From positions 1 to 19,219 of the forward strand of contig CAAEEB010000044.1 of the NCBI GenBank assembly GCA_900754745.1: DNA of 19,219 bases. Direction: 5' to 3'. The number at the start of each line of letters is the position of its first letter. The first letter of the stretch is position 1. Below the pieces are notes generated by a model, which did not search any database, had not been told where the DNA came from, and saw nothing but the letters and a program-made list of their open reading frames with translations. Source of the stretch: an uncultured Collinsella sp. Lineage in GTDB: Bacteria > Actinomycetota > Coriobacteriia > Coriobacteriales > Coriobacteriaceae. Shown piece by piece: positions 1 to 6,694 of the stretch. Both the position numbers and the translations under genes were made by a program.

Positions 1-91
1 CTACCGTTTATCGCGTATAACGACCGTTTGCGGAATAAGTAACACTCCTTAATAAACCGTGTAGAATCTCAGGAAGCACGGAGTTTTCCAG

Positions 92-132
92 AGAGACGCT
101 GTCCTTTGTTGTGTGCAAGGGGCGGCGTCTCT
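92..132 (+). other. Hairpin in the region upstream of the degV gene
   Basis: Eight-base arms AGAGACGC (92-99) and GCGTCTCT (125-132) are perfect complements around a 25-nt loop. A short CCTT/AAGG pairing sits inside the loop. The hairpin lies in the 216 bases before the DegV gene and is followed by only a weak T-rich stretch. It could end transcription from a gene left of the window or sit in the degV leader. Nothing else in bases 1-216 looks like a gene. Confidence 0.35.
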
Positions 133-216
133 TTGGCGCTTGGAGGCCGTTGCGCAACAGTGCGGCGGCGCGTGTCATGTATTGAAAAACCAACGTTGAG
201 ATGGGTCGTGATAATA

Positions 217-1071
217 ATGGGCAAGTACGTAATCGTGGTTGAGTCTGGGTCGGATGTGACGCCGGAGCTCTGCGAACGCTACGGTATCGTGCGCGTGCCT
301 ATGCATGTCACGATTGGTGACGAGACCGTCGAGGACGGCTCGATCGATCCGCTCGAGATTTATTCGCGCTGCAACGAGTTTGGCGTGATGCCCAAGACCA
401 GTGGCTGTGCGCCTGCGGATTTTGCTCACGTGTACGACCGCATCCATGCCGAGCAGCCCGATGCGACCATTCTGCATCTTGCGTACTCCGAAGTCACGAC
501 TTGCTCGCATCAGTCCTCCAAGATTGCGGCTAAGGGCCGCGACTACGTATTCTCCATGGATACGCGTTTTGTCTCGGTGGGCCAGTCGCTCGTCGTCGTC
601 GAGACCGCCAAATACATCGAGGCTCACCCCGATGCCACCGTCGACGAGATTTTTGCTTTTACGAATTCCGTCATGGACCGTGTGCTTCTGGGCTTTGTTC
701 CTACCGACCTAGCCTTCCTTAAGGCGGGCGGTCGTCTGTCCAACGTCGCGTTCCTGGGCGCCCACCTGCTCAAGATTAAGCCCTGCATTGAGGTGACGGG
801 CGGTAAGTTTGTGGCGACCAAGAAGTTCCGCGGCTCTATGCTCAAGTGCGCCCGCGCCTTTATTGACCACATGGTTGCGAAGGGCGAGATCGACTACTCG
901 CACATTGGCCTGGCGTATTCGGTAGGCCTTTCCCAGGAGCTGCGCGACGACATGGAAGTCTATGCGCACGACCTGGGCTTTAAGGACATTACCTGGACTC
1001 AGGTCGGCGGCGTCATCTCGAGCCATTGCGGCCCGACCGCCTTCGGCGCGGTGCTCACGCTCAAGGCGTAA
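217..1071 (+). CDS. DegV family fatty-acid-binding protein (FakB-like)
   Basis: A 284-residue DegV protein, the usual length. The family binds a fatty acid between two alpha/beta domains; FakB members present it to the kinase FakA for phospholipid synthesis. Visible family marks are the N-terminal strand with SDVTPEL (residues 12-18), TSGCAPA (61-67) at the lipid-head site, GGRLSN (171-176), KIKPCIEVTGGKF (186-198) and a C-terminal HCGPTAFG. The ATG at 217 is chosen because the family N-terminus (MGKYVIVVESGSD) begins there. An in-frame TTG at 106 would add 37 unrelated Arg/Cys-rich residues. The ribosome site is weak. No fakA is in the window, so the FakB role is a family-level inference. 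It stands alone, ending in a terminator before the next gene. Confidence 0.9.
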   Translation: MGKYVIVVESGSDVTPELCERYGIVRVPMHVTIGDETVEDGSIDPLEIYSRCNEFGVMPKTSGCAPADFAHVYDRIHAEQPDATILHLAYSEVTTCSHQSSKIAAKGRDYVFSMDTRFVSVGQSLVVVETAKYIEAHPDATVDEIFAFTNSVMDRVLLGFVPTDLAFLKAGGRLSNVAFLGAHLLKIKPCIEVTGGKFVATKKFRGSMLKCARAFIDHMVAKGEIDYSHIGLAYSVGLSQELRDDMEVYAHDLGFKDITWTQVGGVISSHCGPTAFGAVLTLKA

Positions 1072-1102
1072 GGCCTGGCGTCTATCGATTTCTATTGCCT
1101 CG

Positions 1103-1139
1103 GCGGCGGGCGGGTTGAGACAATCTTCCCGCCGCTTTT
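1103..1139 (+). terminator. Rho-independent terminator after degV gene
   Basis: The arms GCGGCGGG (1103-1110) and CCCGCCGC (1128-1135) pair perfectly and are followed directly by TTTT. It lies 32 bases after the DegV stop codon, so it separates that gene from pflA. Confidence 0.7.
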
Positions 1140-1256
1140 GCGTGGGGTCAAATAGGCAACCCAATTGACCGCTAAACCGTTTCGCCATCATGCATATGGG
1201 CTAGAATGACTCTGGCATTTATGTAGCTAAAACCAATGAGAGGCAAGGTACCGGGA

Positions 1257-2075
1257 ATGGCTGAGATGACGCTCGAGGGTGTGGACGCTCGTCCCGAGGA
1301 CTCTGCGTTTGCCCTGGGCCGCGTGCATTCGATTGAGACGATGGGGACGGTCGATGGACCCGGCATCCGCTTTGTGGTGTTTGTTCAGGGCTGCCCCATG
1401 CGCTGTGCGTATTGCCACAACCCCGATACCTGGTCGGTGAACGGCGGCACCATGGTGACCGTCGAGCACCTGATGGACGAGTTCCAGAGCAACCATGAGT
1501 TTTACCGCAGCGGTGGTATTACGGTGTCCGGCGGCGAGCCGCTCCTGCAGCCCGCGTTTTTGGCCGACCTGTTCCGCGCAATGCACAACAACCCCGATGG
1601 CCGCGTGCATACCTGCTTGGATAGCTGCGGCTATGCGTTCGATCCCGCGCATCCCGAGAAGTTCGATGCCGTACTCAACGAGACCGATATGGTGCTGCTC
1701 GACATTAAACACGCCGATCCCGTCGAGCATAAAAAGCTGACCGGTTGCGATCCCGCACGCATTCTGGCGTTTGGTGATGAGCTCGCGCGCCGCAAGATTA
1801 AGGTCGTTATCCGCCACGTGGTGGTGCCGGGCATTACCGATACGGTTGAGGAGTGCGAGAAGCTCGGTCGTCTGATCGCTCCATGGCATAACGTGGTCGG
1901 TCTGGAAATGCTGCCGTATCACACGATGGGTGTCGTCAAGTACGAACAGCTGGGTATTCCCTATAAGCTCGAGGGCGTGCCCCAGATGGATACCGCGCGC
2001 ATGCCCGAGCTGCGCAACGCCGTCATGACGGGCATGAAAAAGCGCCGCGCGGAACTCAAAAACGCCATCGGCTAG
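1257..2075 (+). CDS. pflA: Pyruvate formate-lyase activating enzyme (radical SAM)
   Basis: A 272-residue radical SAM enzyme that uses S-adenosylmethionine and a 4Fe-4S cluster to place the glycyl radical on pyruvate formate-lyase, an oxygen-sensitive step of anaerobic fermentation. The cluster motif CxxxCxxC is at C46, C50 and C53 and is followed by HNPDTW, as in PflA. The SAM-binding GGEP is at 92-95, and LLDIKH and a conserved MLPYH follow. It lacks the extra ferredoxin-like cysteine insert of many other glycyl-radical activases, which favours PFL as partner. ATG 1257 is chosen for AAGG nine bases upstream; an in-frame ATG at 1236 would place that site inside the gene. No pflB is in the window, so the partner must be elsewhere or the gene stands alone. 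Confidence 0.93.
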   Translation: MAEMTLEGVDARPEDSAFALGRVHSIETMGTVDGPGIRFVVFVQGCPMRCAYCHNPDTWSVNGGTMVTVEHLMDEFQSNHEFYRSGGITVSGGEPLLQPAFLADLFRAMHNNPDGRVHTCLDSCGYAFDPAHPEKFDAVLNETDMVLLDIKHADPVEHKKLTGCDPARILAFGDELARRKIKVVIRHVVVPGITDTVEECEKLGRLIAPWHNVVGLEMLPYHTMGVVKYEQLGIPYKLEGVPQMDTARMPELRNAVMTGMKKRRAELKNAIG

Positions 2076-2097
2076 CGGGCCATTTTCGCTTCCCAAG

Positions 2098-2130
2098 GGC
2101 ACTCATTGGGGACAGACTTAAATGAGTGCC
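2098..2130 (+). repeat. Hairpin with conserved GGGACAG loop, copy 1
   Basis: Perfect 10-bp arms GGCACTCATT (2098-2107) and AATGAGTGCC (2121-2130) enclose the 13-nt loop GGGGACAGACTTA. The sequence then runs on with TCTGGGC. The same loop pattern and a TCTGGGC-like tail recur at 14943-14993 (reverse strand) and 18514-18565 with different stems. It lies 22 bases after the pflA stop but has no T-run, so it is not a typical terminator. Confidence 0.75.
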
Positions 2131-2166
2131 TCTGGGCACCAAGTTGATTGCCAAAGAGTCCCGTCA

Positions 2167-2233
2167 AGTTGTGGTGGAATAGTTCTTGTTTTTCGGCTTA
2201 TGCCGCCCAAATAGGAACTATTCCACCGCAACT
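2167..2233. repeat. Long inverted repeat, 19-bp arms
   Basis: Arms at 2167-2185 and 2215-2233 pair over 19 bases with one G-U-compatible difference. The 29-nt interior holds a second small hairpin, CGGC-TTAT-GCCG (2194-2205). It sits in the 316-base gap between pflA and the next gene, well away from both. Apart from this, copy 1 of the GGGACAG hairpin and a promoter near 2327-2354, I see nothing in that gap. Confidence 0.8.
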
Positions 2234-2326
2234 GCGTTTTGGGCGGAGATGCGCAACAGAATCGTGCCATTTGGATAAATACGCTTGTGGTTTCTTTAAA
2301 GACGCCTTAAACGCCGCTGAATATCT

Positions 2327-2354
2327 TTGGAAAGAAATGCCTGCTCGGTATTAT
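2327..2354 (+). promoter_or_regulatory. Candidate promoter of the beta-lactamase-fold gene
   Basis: A -35-like TTGGAA (2327-2332) and a -10-like TATTAT (2349-2354) are separated by 16 bases. This puts the transcription start about 30 bases before the GTG start at 2392. The -10 lies in the word CGGTATTATG, which recurs exactly at 12639-12648 upstream of the methyltransferase gene. Confidence 0.5.
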
Positions 2355-2391
2355 GCTGCTCGTATATAAACGGTAGCAGTCAGGAGACCAC

Positions 2392-3510
2392 GTGCGAAAC
2401 AACGCATCGCGGGACGAGTATGTGCCGCAGCATAGCAGCAGATATGAGACGAAGGGCACGTCTTCGCGTGGCCTTGTCGACGCTCGCATCCGCGTGACGA
2501 AGATTGCCGCCATTGGGATGCTAACGTTGGCGGTTATTATCCTCGGAATTACCGCCAAAACCTACGCGTCGGAGCGAATGGCACACTCAGATGCGTCAAC
2601 GGTACAGATGCAAAACAAAAAGGTCTCTGAATCTAAAGCCACCGCAAGCCAAACCCTGTCGACAGCGAGCCTCAAGACGAGGCTTTCGAAGGCGGACTTT
2701 AACGATATTCCCTCAGGCGATACCGTGCAGACCTTCTCACTGGTTGATGACCAGATCCCCGCCCTGGAGGATGAGAGCCTCGCCGCGCTCCAAGATGCCC
2801 TGAGTCAGGCGCAGGAGCTGGGCGATGTGGGCGTGGTGTTTTACGATCTGACGAGCGGCAAGGGCGTGACGTATGACGCGGACGCCGAGGTGTACGGTGC
2901 GAGCAGTTATAAGGCACTCTATGCGTTGTACATCTGCGAATCCCTGGTCGAGACGGGCCAGGTCTCACTCGATGATTCCCTTGGCACCTATGGTGGCTAC
3001 AACATGGGCTGGCAGACGGTGCGCGACCTGATCGAGGCCGCGGTCGTTAATTCGGACAACGATTCGTTTATTGCGTTACGCGCGGCGTTTGACCGTGTCG
3101 GTTATGAGGATTGGATTGTCAGTCTTGGCGTCGATTACGATACCGCACTCGATCCGATGAGTGATTTTCCCACCTATTGCCCGCGAACCTCGGCCAAGTT
3201 GTGGCGCGAGATGAGCGAGTATCTGAGCTGTGGCAGTGAGACCTCCCAGTGGTTATCTGAATTGCTGTCATCAACATCGCGCTCATTTATCCGTGACGGC
3301 ATTGCGGACGACCAAGCCTTGGTGCGCAACAAGGCAGGCTGGATTAGCGAGGATGGTTGCTATTCGACATGCGATGCGGGCCTTATCGACATCGATGGCC
3401 GTACCTATGTCATGAGCATCATGACATCGATGCCGTGGAGCGACCGCTCGAGCGAGGTTACGGCTGCGATTGCAAAGGCTCTGTTTGATACGCGAGCTGC
3501 GCTGGCCTAG
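2392..3510 (+). CDS. Membrane-anchored serine hydrolase, class A beta-lactamase fold
   Basis: A 372-residue protein with a short cytoplasmic N-terminus, one membrane segment (about residues 37-55), a low-complexity linker (about 60-125) and an extracellular serine-hydrolase domain. The catalytic SxxK is S171-S-Y-K174 and the SDN motif is 221-223. The third motif, usually K-T/S-G, appears as K314-A-G. This fold includes class A beta-lactamases and related penicillin-recognising proteins of unknown role. The altered third motif and membrane anchor argue against calling it a resistance enzyme. GTG 2392 is chosen for AGGAG (2382-2386), five bases upstream. It stands alone behind its own promoter. 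Function beyond the fold is not assignable. Confidence 0.85.
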   Translation: MRNNASRDEYVPQHSSRYETKGTSSRGLVDARIRVTKIAAIGMLTLAVIILGITAKTYASERMAHSDASTVQMQNKKVSESKATASQTLSTASLKTRLSKADFNDIPSGDTVQTFSLVDDQIPALEDESLAALQDALSQAQELGDVGVVFYDLTSGKGVTYDADAEVYGASSYKALYALYICESLVETGQVSLDDSLGTYGGYNMGWQTVRDLIEAAVVNSDNDSFIALRAAFDRVGYEDWIVSLGVDYDTALDPMSDFPTYCPRTSAKLWREMSEYLSCGSETSQWLSELLSSTSRSFIRDGIADDQALVRNKAGWISEDGCYSTCDAGLIDIDGRTYVMSIMTSMPWSDRSSEVTAAIAKALFDTRAALA

Positions 3511-3517
3511 CGTGTTC

Positions 3518-3550
3518 GTTTGACGAGGTCAAACAAAATGCTGGTACCAT
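3518..3550 (+). promoter_or_regulatory. Promoter with operator-like palindrome for the nucleosidase gene
   Basis: A perfect palindrome GTTTGAC-GAG-GTCAAAC (3518-3534) contains a -35 TTGACG (3520-3525). After 19 bases follows an extended -10, TGGTACCAT (3542-3550). The start of transcription would fall about 30 bases before the nucleosidase gene. The palindrome over the -35 could be a repressor site. It could also be a weak hairpin after the previous gene, but no T-run follows. Confidence 0.5.
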
Positions 3551-3588
3551 ACCGTGGTTGAGAATTTCGTATAGGTTTGGGGAATGGC

Positions 3589-4329
3589 ATGGCTACCATC
3601 GCGATTATCGGTGCACTCGAAAAAGAGATCATGCAGATTAAGGAAGAGCTGAGCGACGTTTGCGAGGCACAGGAGGCAGGCTTGACCGTTGTGAGCGGTG
3701 AGTTCGACGGCCTGACGCTTGTCGCCACAACGGCGGGCATGGGCACGGTGAATGCCGCTGCCGCAACACAGCACCTCATTAGCAAGTATGCTCCACAGGC
3801 AGTTGTGCTTTCGGGTATCGCGGGCGGTTTGAACCCCAAACTCCATATCGACGACGTGGTCATCGGCAAACGCCTGCGCTATCTGGATACCGATACCGCG
3901 CTTATCGCCGAGTCTGCACCGGGGCTCGAGGAGTTTGGCTCGACGCCTGCGCTGGTCGATATTGCTGCCGATGTGCTTTCTGAGCGTGGCTTTGTTAACG
4001 CTTCGATAAATGCAGCCGCCTCGAACGAGGGCGCAAAGCAGTTCCTGGTCGGCACGATTGCCACGGGCAACCGTTTTGTGACGGGCGCCGCCATGCGCAA
4101 CGACGCTATCGAGGCGACGCATGCCGATTGTGTCGGCATGGAGGGCGCGGCGATTGCCCATGTCGCAACTAAAAATGGTGTCGATTGCCTGGTGTTGCGC
4201 GCTATCAGCGATAATTGTGACGAGGCGTACGATGCGATTTGCGACCGCGAGTTCGACCTGATCGAGTATGCCCGTACCGCGAGTGGCATTACGCTCGATA
4301 TCGTTCGCCGTATCGCTGCTATTTATTAG
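3589..4329 (+). CDS. mtnN: 5'-methylthioadenosine/S-adenosylhomocysteine nucleosidase
   Basis: A 246-residue nucleoside phosphorylase-fold enzyme that cleaves adenine from methylthioadenosine and S-adenosylhomocysteine, recycling SAM by-products. Family marks are IGALEKEI (7-14, with the acidic residue near E11), AGMGTVNAA (49-57), SGIAGGL (75-81), a GMEGAAIAHVA segment with catalytic-type E185, and RAISDN with the general acid D208. ATG 3589 is preferred, with GGGG at 3579-3582 as ribosome site. A TTG at 3577 is in frame but overlaps that site. The yihA start follows 38 bases after its stop, so the two genes are probably co-transcribed. Confidence 0.92.
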   Translation: MATIAIIGALEKEIMQIKEELSDVCEAQEAGLTVVSGEFDGLTLVATTAGMGTVNAAAATQHLISKYAPQAVVLSGIAGGLNPKLHIDDVVIGKRLRYLDTDTALIAESAPGLEEFGSTPALVDIAADVLSERGFVNASINAAASNEGAKQFLVGTIATGNRFVTGAAMRNDAIEATHADCVGMEGAAIAHVATKNGVDCLVLRAISDNCDEAYDAICDREFDLIEYARTASGITLDIVRRIAAIY

Positions 4330-4367
4330 CGCGCTCTTTTGTAAGAACCTACGACCAAGGAGTGTCC

Positions 4368-4958
4368 ATGGCCGATTCCATTAACTACCAGCTTGCCAAG
4401 TTCGTTGCCAGCTATGGCAAGGTTTCGCAGATTCCCGAGTCCACCTGCCCCGAGGTGAGCTTCGTCGGCCGCTCCAACGTGGGCAAGTCGTCGATCATGA
4501 ACAAGCTTTTTGGCCGCAAGAACCTGGTGAAGGTTTCGAGCACACCGGGCAAGACGAGCAACATCAACTTCTTTGAGGCCGACGACGTGCACTTCGTCGA
4601 CCTGCCGGGTTATGGTTTCGCCCGTCGTTCCAAGGCCGAGCGTGACCGCTGGGCCGAGCTCATCGGCGACTTCTTCGACTCGGAGCGCAGCTTTAACCTG
4701 GTTGTATCGCTGGTGGACATTCGCCACGACCCCAGTAAGCTCGACCATGACATGATCGACTACCTGCAGGGCAACGAGTTCAACTTTATCGTTTGCCTCA
4801 CCAAGGCCGACAAGCTCAGCCGCACCCAGCAGGCCCGCCAGGCAGCAGCCATCAAAAAGCAACTCAACGTCCCGGCCGAGAACGTGATCATCACAAGCTC
4901 CCAGACCGGTACCGGCATCGACGAACTCAAAAAGTGCATCGCCGAGGCCTGCCTCTAG
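4368..4958 (+). CDS. ysxC: Ribosome biogenesis GTPase YsxC/EngB (YihA)
   Basis: A 196-residue TRAFAC-class GTPase needed for late assembly of the large ribosomal subunit. All G motifs are visible: G1 GRSNVGKS (34-41), the G2 threonine in STPGKT (58-63), G3 DLPGYG (78-83), G4 TKAD (145-148) and G5-like TSSQTGTG (176-183). The STPGKT switch is the hallmark of this subfamily. ATG 4368 follows AAGGAG (4357-4362) with a five-base gap; longer in-frame starts would run into mtnN. It is the second gene of a likely mtnN-ysxC unit. Confidence 0.95.
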   Translation: MADSINYQLAKFVASYGKVSQIPESTCPEVSFVGRSNVGKSSIMNKLFGRKNLVKVSSTPGKTSNINFFEADDVHFVDLPGYGFARRSKAERDRWAELIGDFFDSERSFNLVVSLVDIRHDPSKLDHDMIDYLQGNEFNFIVCLTKADKLSRTQQARQAAAIKKQLNVPAENVIITSSQTGTGIDELKKCIAEACL

Positions 4959-4994
4959 TAAGGGTTCTTGGCAGGCAATAGTTTGCATCTATCT

Positions 4995-5045
4995 ATATCA
5001 CTCCAGTGATAGTTATTGGTACACTATCACTGGGGTGATATTTTT
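4995..5045. promoter_or_regulatory. Twin palindromic operators around an extended -10, also a terminator-like hairpin
   Basis: The half-sites at 4995-5012 and 5024-5041 are an 18-bp inverted repeat with one G-U-compatible difference. Each half is itself a dyad: TATCACT-CC-AGTGATA on the left and TATCAC-TGGG-GTGATA on the right. Between and overlapping them lies an extended -10, TGGTACACT (5017-5025). Its -35 position falls in the left dyad and its start point in the right one, so a bound dimer at either site would block it. The right arm runs into TTTTT, so in the ysxC transcript the same DNA could fold as a terminator. Confidence 0.7.
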
Positions 5046-5059
5046 GTTTGGAGGTCGAT

Positions 5060-5743
5060 ATGGAGCTTTGGCACGGGTCGGAGGTTGTTGTCGAGCATCC
5101 GTCGTTGGATAAATGCAGACAATTCAATGACTATGGGTGTGGGTTTTATTGCACGCCACATGAGGAAATGGCAATGGAGTGGGCATGTCGGACTGAGTCT
5201 GATGGCATTGCAAATCGATATGAGCTCGATATGGATGGTCTCGCGGTCTTGGATTTGGAGTCCGGGGAGTTTTCAATTCTCAATTGGATTGCAATTCTGG
5301 CGAACAACAGAGAGTTCAATGTTTCGACGCCAGTAGCACGCGAGGGGCTTCGCTATCTACTTGATAACTGTTTAATTGATAAATCTCCTTATGACGTTAT
5401 TCGAGGCTATCGTGCAGACGATTCCTATTTCTCGTTTGCAAGACAGTTTGTCAACGGCATGATTTCGCTCAGGCAATTGCAGCGCATTATGTTTTTGGGG
5501 GATTTGGGCATTCAATATGCGCTTATGAGTGAGCGTGCGTTCTCAGCAATCAGATTCTGCGAATGGAAGCAGGCGTTGGGATCTGAGTATTATCCCAAGC
5601 GCTTTAAGCGAGAGCAGAACGCGCGGCGCAAGTACTTGGAAACTGTGAATGGATTCGACTCTGAGGGTGTCTACATTAGGGATTTAATGGCAGGGAGGGT
5701 TGATTTAAATGATCCAAGAGTTAACGGATTGTGGGCCGAGTAG
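5060..5743 (+). CDS. DUF3990-type protein, probable ADP-ribosyltransferase-fold toxin
   Basis: A 227-residue protein matching my recollection of the DUF3990 family: LWHGS (3-7), DYGCGFYCT (24-32) followed by an EMAMEWA helix, YDVIRGYRADDSYF (111-124), and LGIQYALMSERAF (149-161). H5, Y30 and the Q/E-rich late motif resemble the H-Y-E layout of ADP-ribosyltransferases. That is an inference; no activity is established here. ATG 5060 follows TTGGAGG (5048-5054) by five bases. The gene is clearly more AT-rich than its neighbours, suggesting acquisition. Its end overlaps the next gene by 35 bases, as expected of a toxin-antitoxin pair. Confidence 0.8.
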   Translation: MELWHGSEVVVEHPSLDKCRQFNDYGCGFYCTPHEEMAMEWACRTESDGIANRYELDMDGLAVLDLESGEFSILNWIAILANNREFNVSTPVAREGLRYLLDNCLIDKSPYDVIRGYRADDSYFSFARQFVNGMISLRQLQRIMFLGDLGIQYALMSERAFSAIRFCEWKQALGSEYYPKRFKREQNARRKYLETVNGFDSEGVYIRDLMAGRVDLNDPRVNGLWAE

Positions 5744-6407
5744 AACATACCCCGTCTACTATCTCGAGGATGCAATGAACAATCTCGGCGACTGCTTTGA
5801 CTATGCCGTTAACGATTATGGAGCAGAAGGATCGGAAGTTGCTGAACTCTTTTGCCTGAGCGGCGTAGCTCGCGAGTTCGAACGCGGCAACGCATGGGTA
5901 GTGTCGGGAAAATCGGGCGTTGAGCTGTTCGCGCTGATCGCCGAAAGGTCGGGCTATCAATCAAGGCCGATGCCAAATCGAACCTACCGATTCGAAAAGA
6001 CACAGGAATATTGGACAGGCTGGATATTGGCATACCTTCAGTGGCGCCTAGGAGAGTCTTTCGAAGACCTGCTGCATGTCGTTCCGTTTGACGCACTGCG
6101 CAGTCTGTACTATCCCTGGCACGAAGCCTCGGAGGAACGCGTGGCTCGCCTCGTCTGCGATATGGCGAAAAAAGCGTCCAGGCAAACCAAACTTGCGTTA
6201 GCAAGAAAGAAGCTTAAGAAAACCCAACAAGACCTAGCATACGAATCGGGTGTGTCACTCCGCTCAATCCAAATGTACGAGCAGCGTCAGAGAAACATCA
6301 ATGAAGCCTCGGTAACAAGCGTACGAGCCATAGCAAAAGCCCTCCACTGCAACATCGAAGACCTCCTAGAACCAGTCTTCGAATACAAGGAACCCAGCGC
6401 CGCGTAA
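5709..6407 (+). CDS. HTH (XRE-type) protein with conserved N-terminal domain, probable antitoxin/autoregulator
   Basis: A 232-residue protein in two parts. Residues 13-145 form a conserved domain (YYLEDAMNNLG, LSGVAREFERGNAWVVSGKSG, YWTGWILAYLQW) that I recall from HTH proteins of Firmicutes and Actinobacteria. Residues 163-222 are a Cro/C1-type helix-turn-helix (KTQQDLAYESGVSLRSIQMY, then INEASV and ALHCNIEDLL). ATG 5709 has AGGGAGGG (5692-5699) upstream and keeps the YYLEDAM start of the family; ATG 5775 is an alternative. It lies in another frame, overlapping the DUF3990 gene. The natural reading is an antitoxin that also binds the TATCAC dyads upstream. This is inferred from layout, not shown. 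Confidence 0.85.
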   Translation: MIQELTDCGPSRTYPVYYLEDAMNNLGDCFDYAVNDYGAEGSEVAELFCLSGVAREFERGNAWVVSGKSGVELFALIAERSGYQSRPMPNRTYRFEKTQEYWTGWILAYLQWRLGESFEDLLHVVPFDALRSLYYPWHEASEERVARLVCDMAKKASRQTKLALARKKLKKTQQDLAYESGVSLRSIQMYEQRQRNINEASVTSVRAIAKALHCNIEDLLEPVFEYKEPSAA

Positions 6408-6472
6408 ACCAAGCACACAGCCGATGCCCGCCTCTAGGAAGTGCTCCAGCCTAGCAAGAGCCCCTACCAATA

Positions 6473-6498
6473 AAAAGCGACTATAGCCCGGCGCTTTT
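6473..6498. terminator. Bidirectional terminator-like hairpin after the HTH gene
   Basis: The arms AAAAGCG (6473-6479) and CGCTTTT (6492-6498) pair around a 12-nt loop. Either strand ends in a short U-run. It lies 65 bases after the HTH gene and between convergent genes. Confidence 0.55.
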
Positions 6499-6512
6499 CC
6501 AGAGTGTAGGTC

Positions 6513-6694
6513 CCTGTAGCCGCCGCCAGCGAAGTTAACGTAGGGGAGACCAGGGGCTTTGCCCCAAATCTTTCCGCAGGACGGCAAGACCCCCGCCGCA
6601 CGAAGTGCGCAGCGGGGGTCCTGCCATGTCCGAGGACGATTTGGGGGCAAAGCCCCTGGCCTCCCCGGCGGGTATACGGGACGGCGGCTACAGG
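6513..6694. repeat. 182-bp three-tier nested palindrome between convergent genes
   Basis: Outer arms CCTGTAGCCGCCG (6513-6525) and its exact complement (6682-6694) enclose further arms. GGGGAG (6543-6548) pairs with CTCCCC (6661-6666). Bases 6551-6570 pair with 6638-6658, with one bulge. GACCCCCGC (6588-6596) pairs with GCGGGGGTC (6612-6620). At the centre CGCAC and GTGCG flank GAA. The right outer arm includes the thrB stop codon and its last bases. It fits a palindromic mobile repeat or a large bidirectional terminator. No coding signal is seen in 6408-6687. Confidence 0.8.

Noticed and set aside
1227..2102. Long open frame of 291 codons on minus opposite pflA
   Set aside because: Antisense to a clear radical SAM gene; such frames are expected where codons end in G/C. 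No ribosome site or family likeness.
2148..2369. 73-codon frame between pflA and the beta-lactamase-fold gene
   Set aside because: TTG start, no ribosome site, runs through a palindrome and a promoter; no family likeness.
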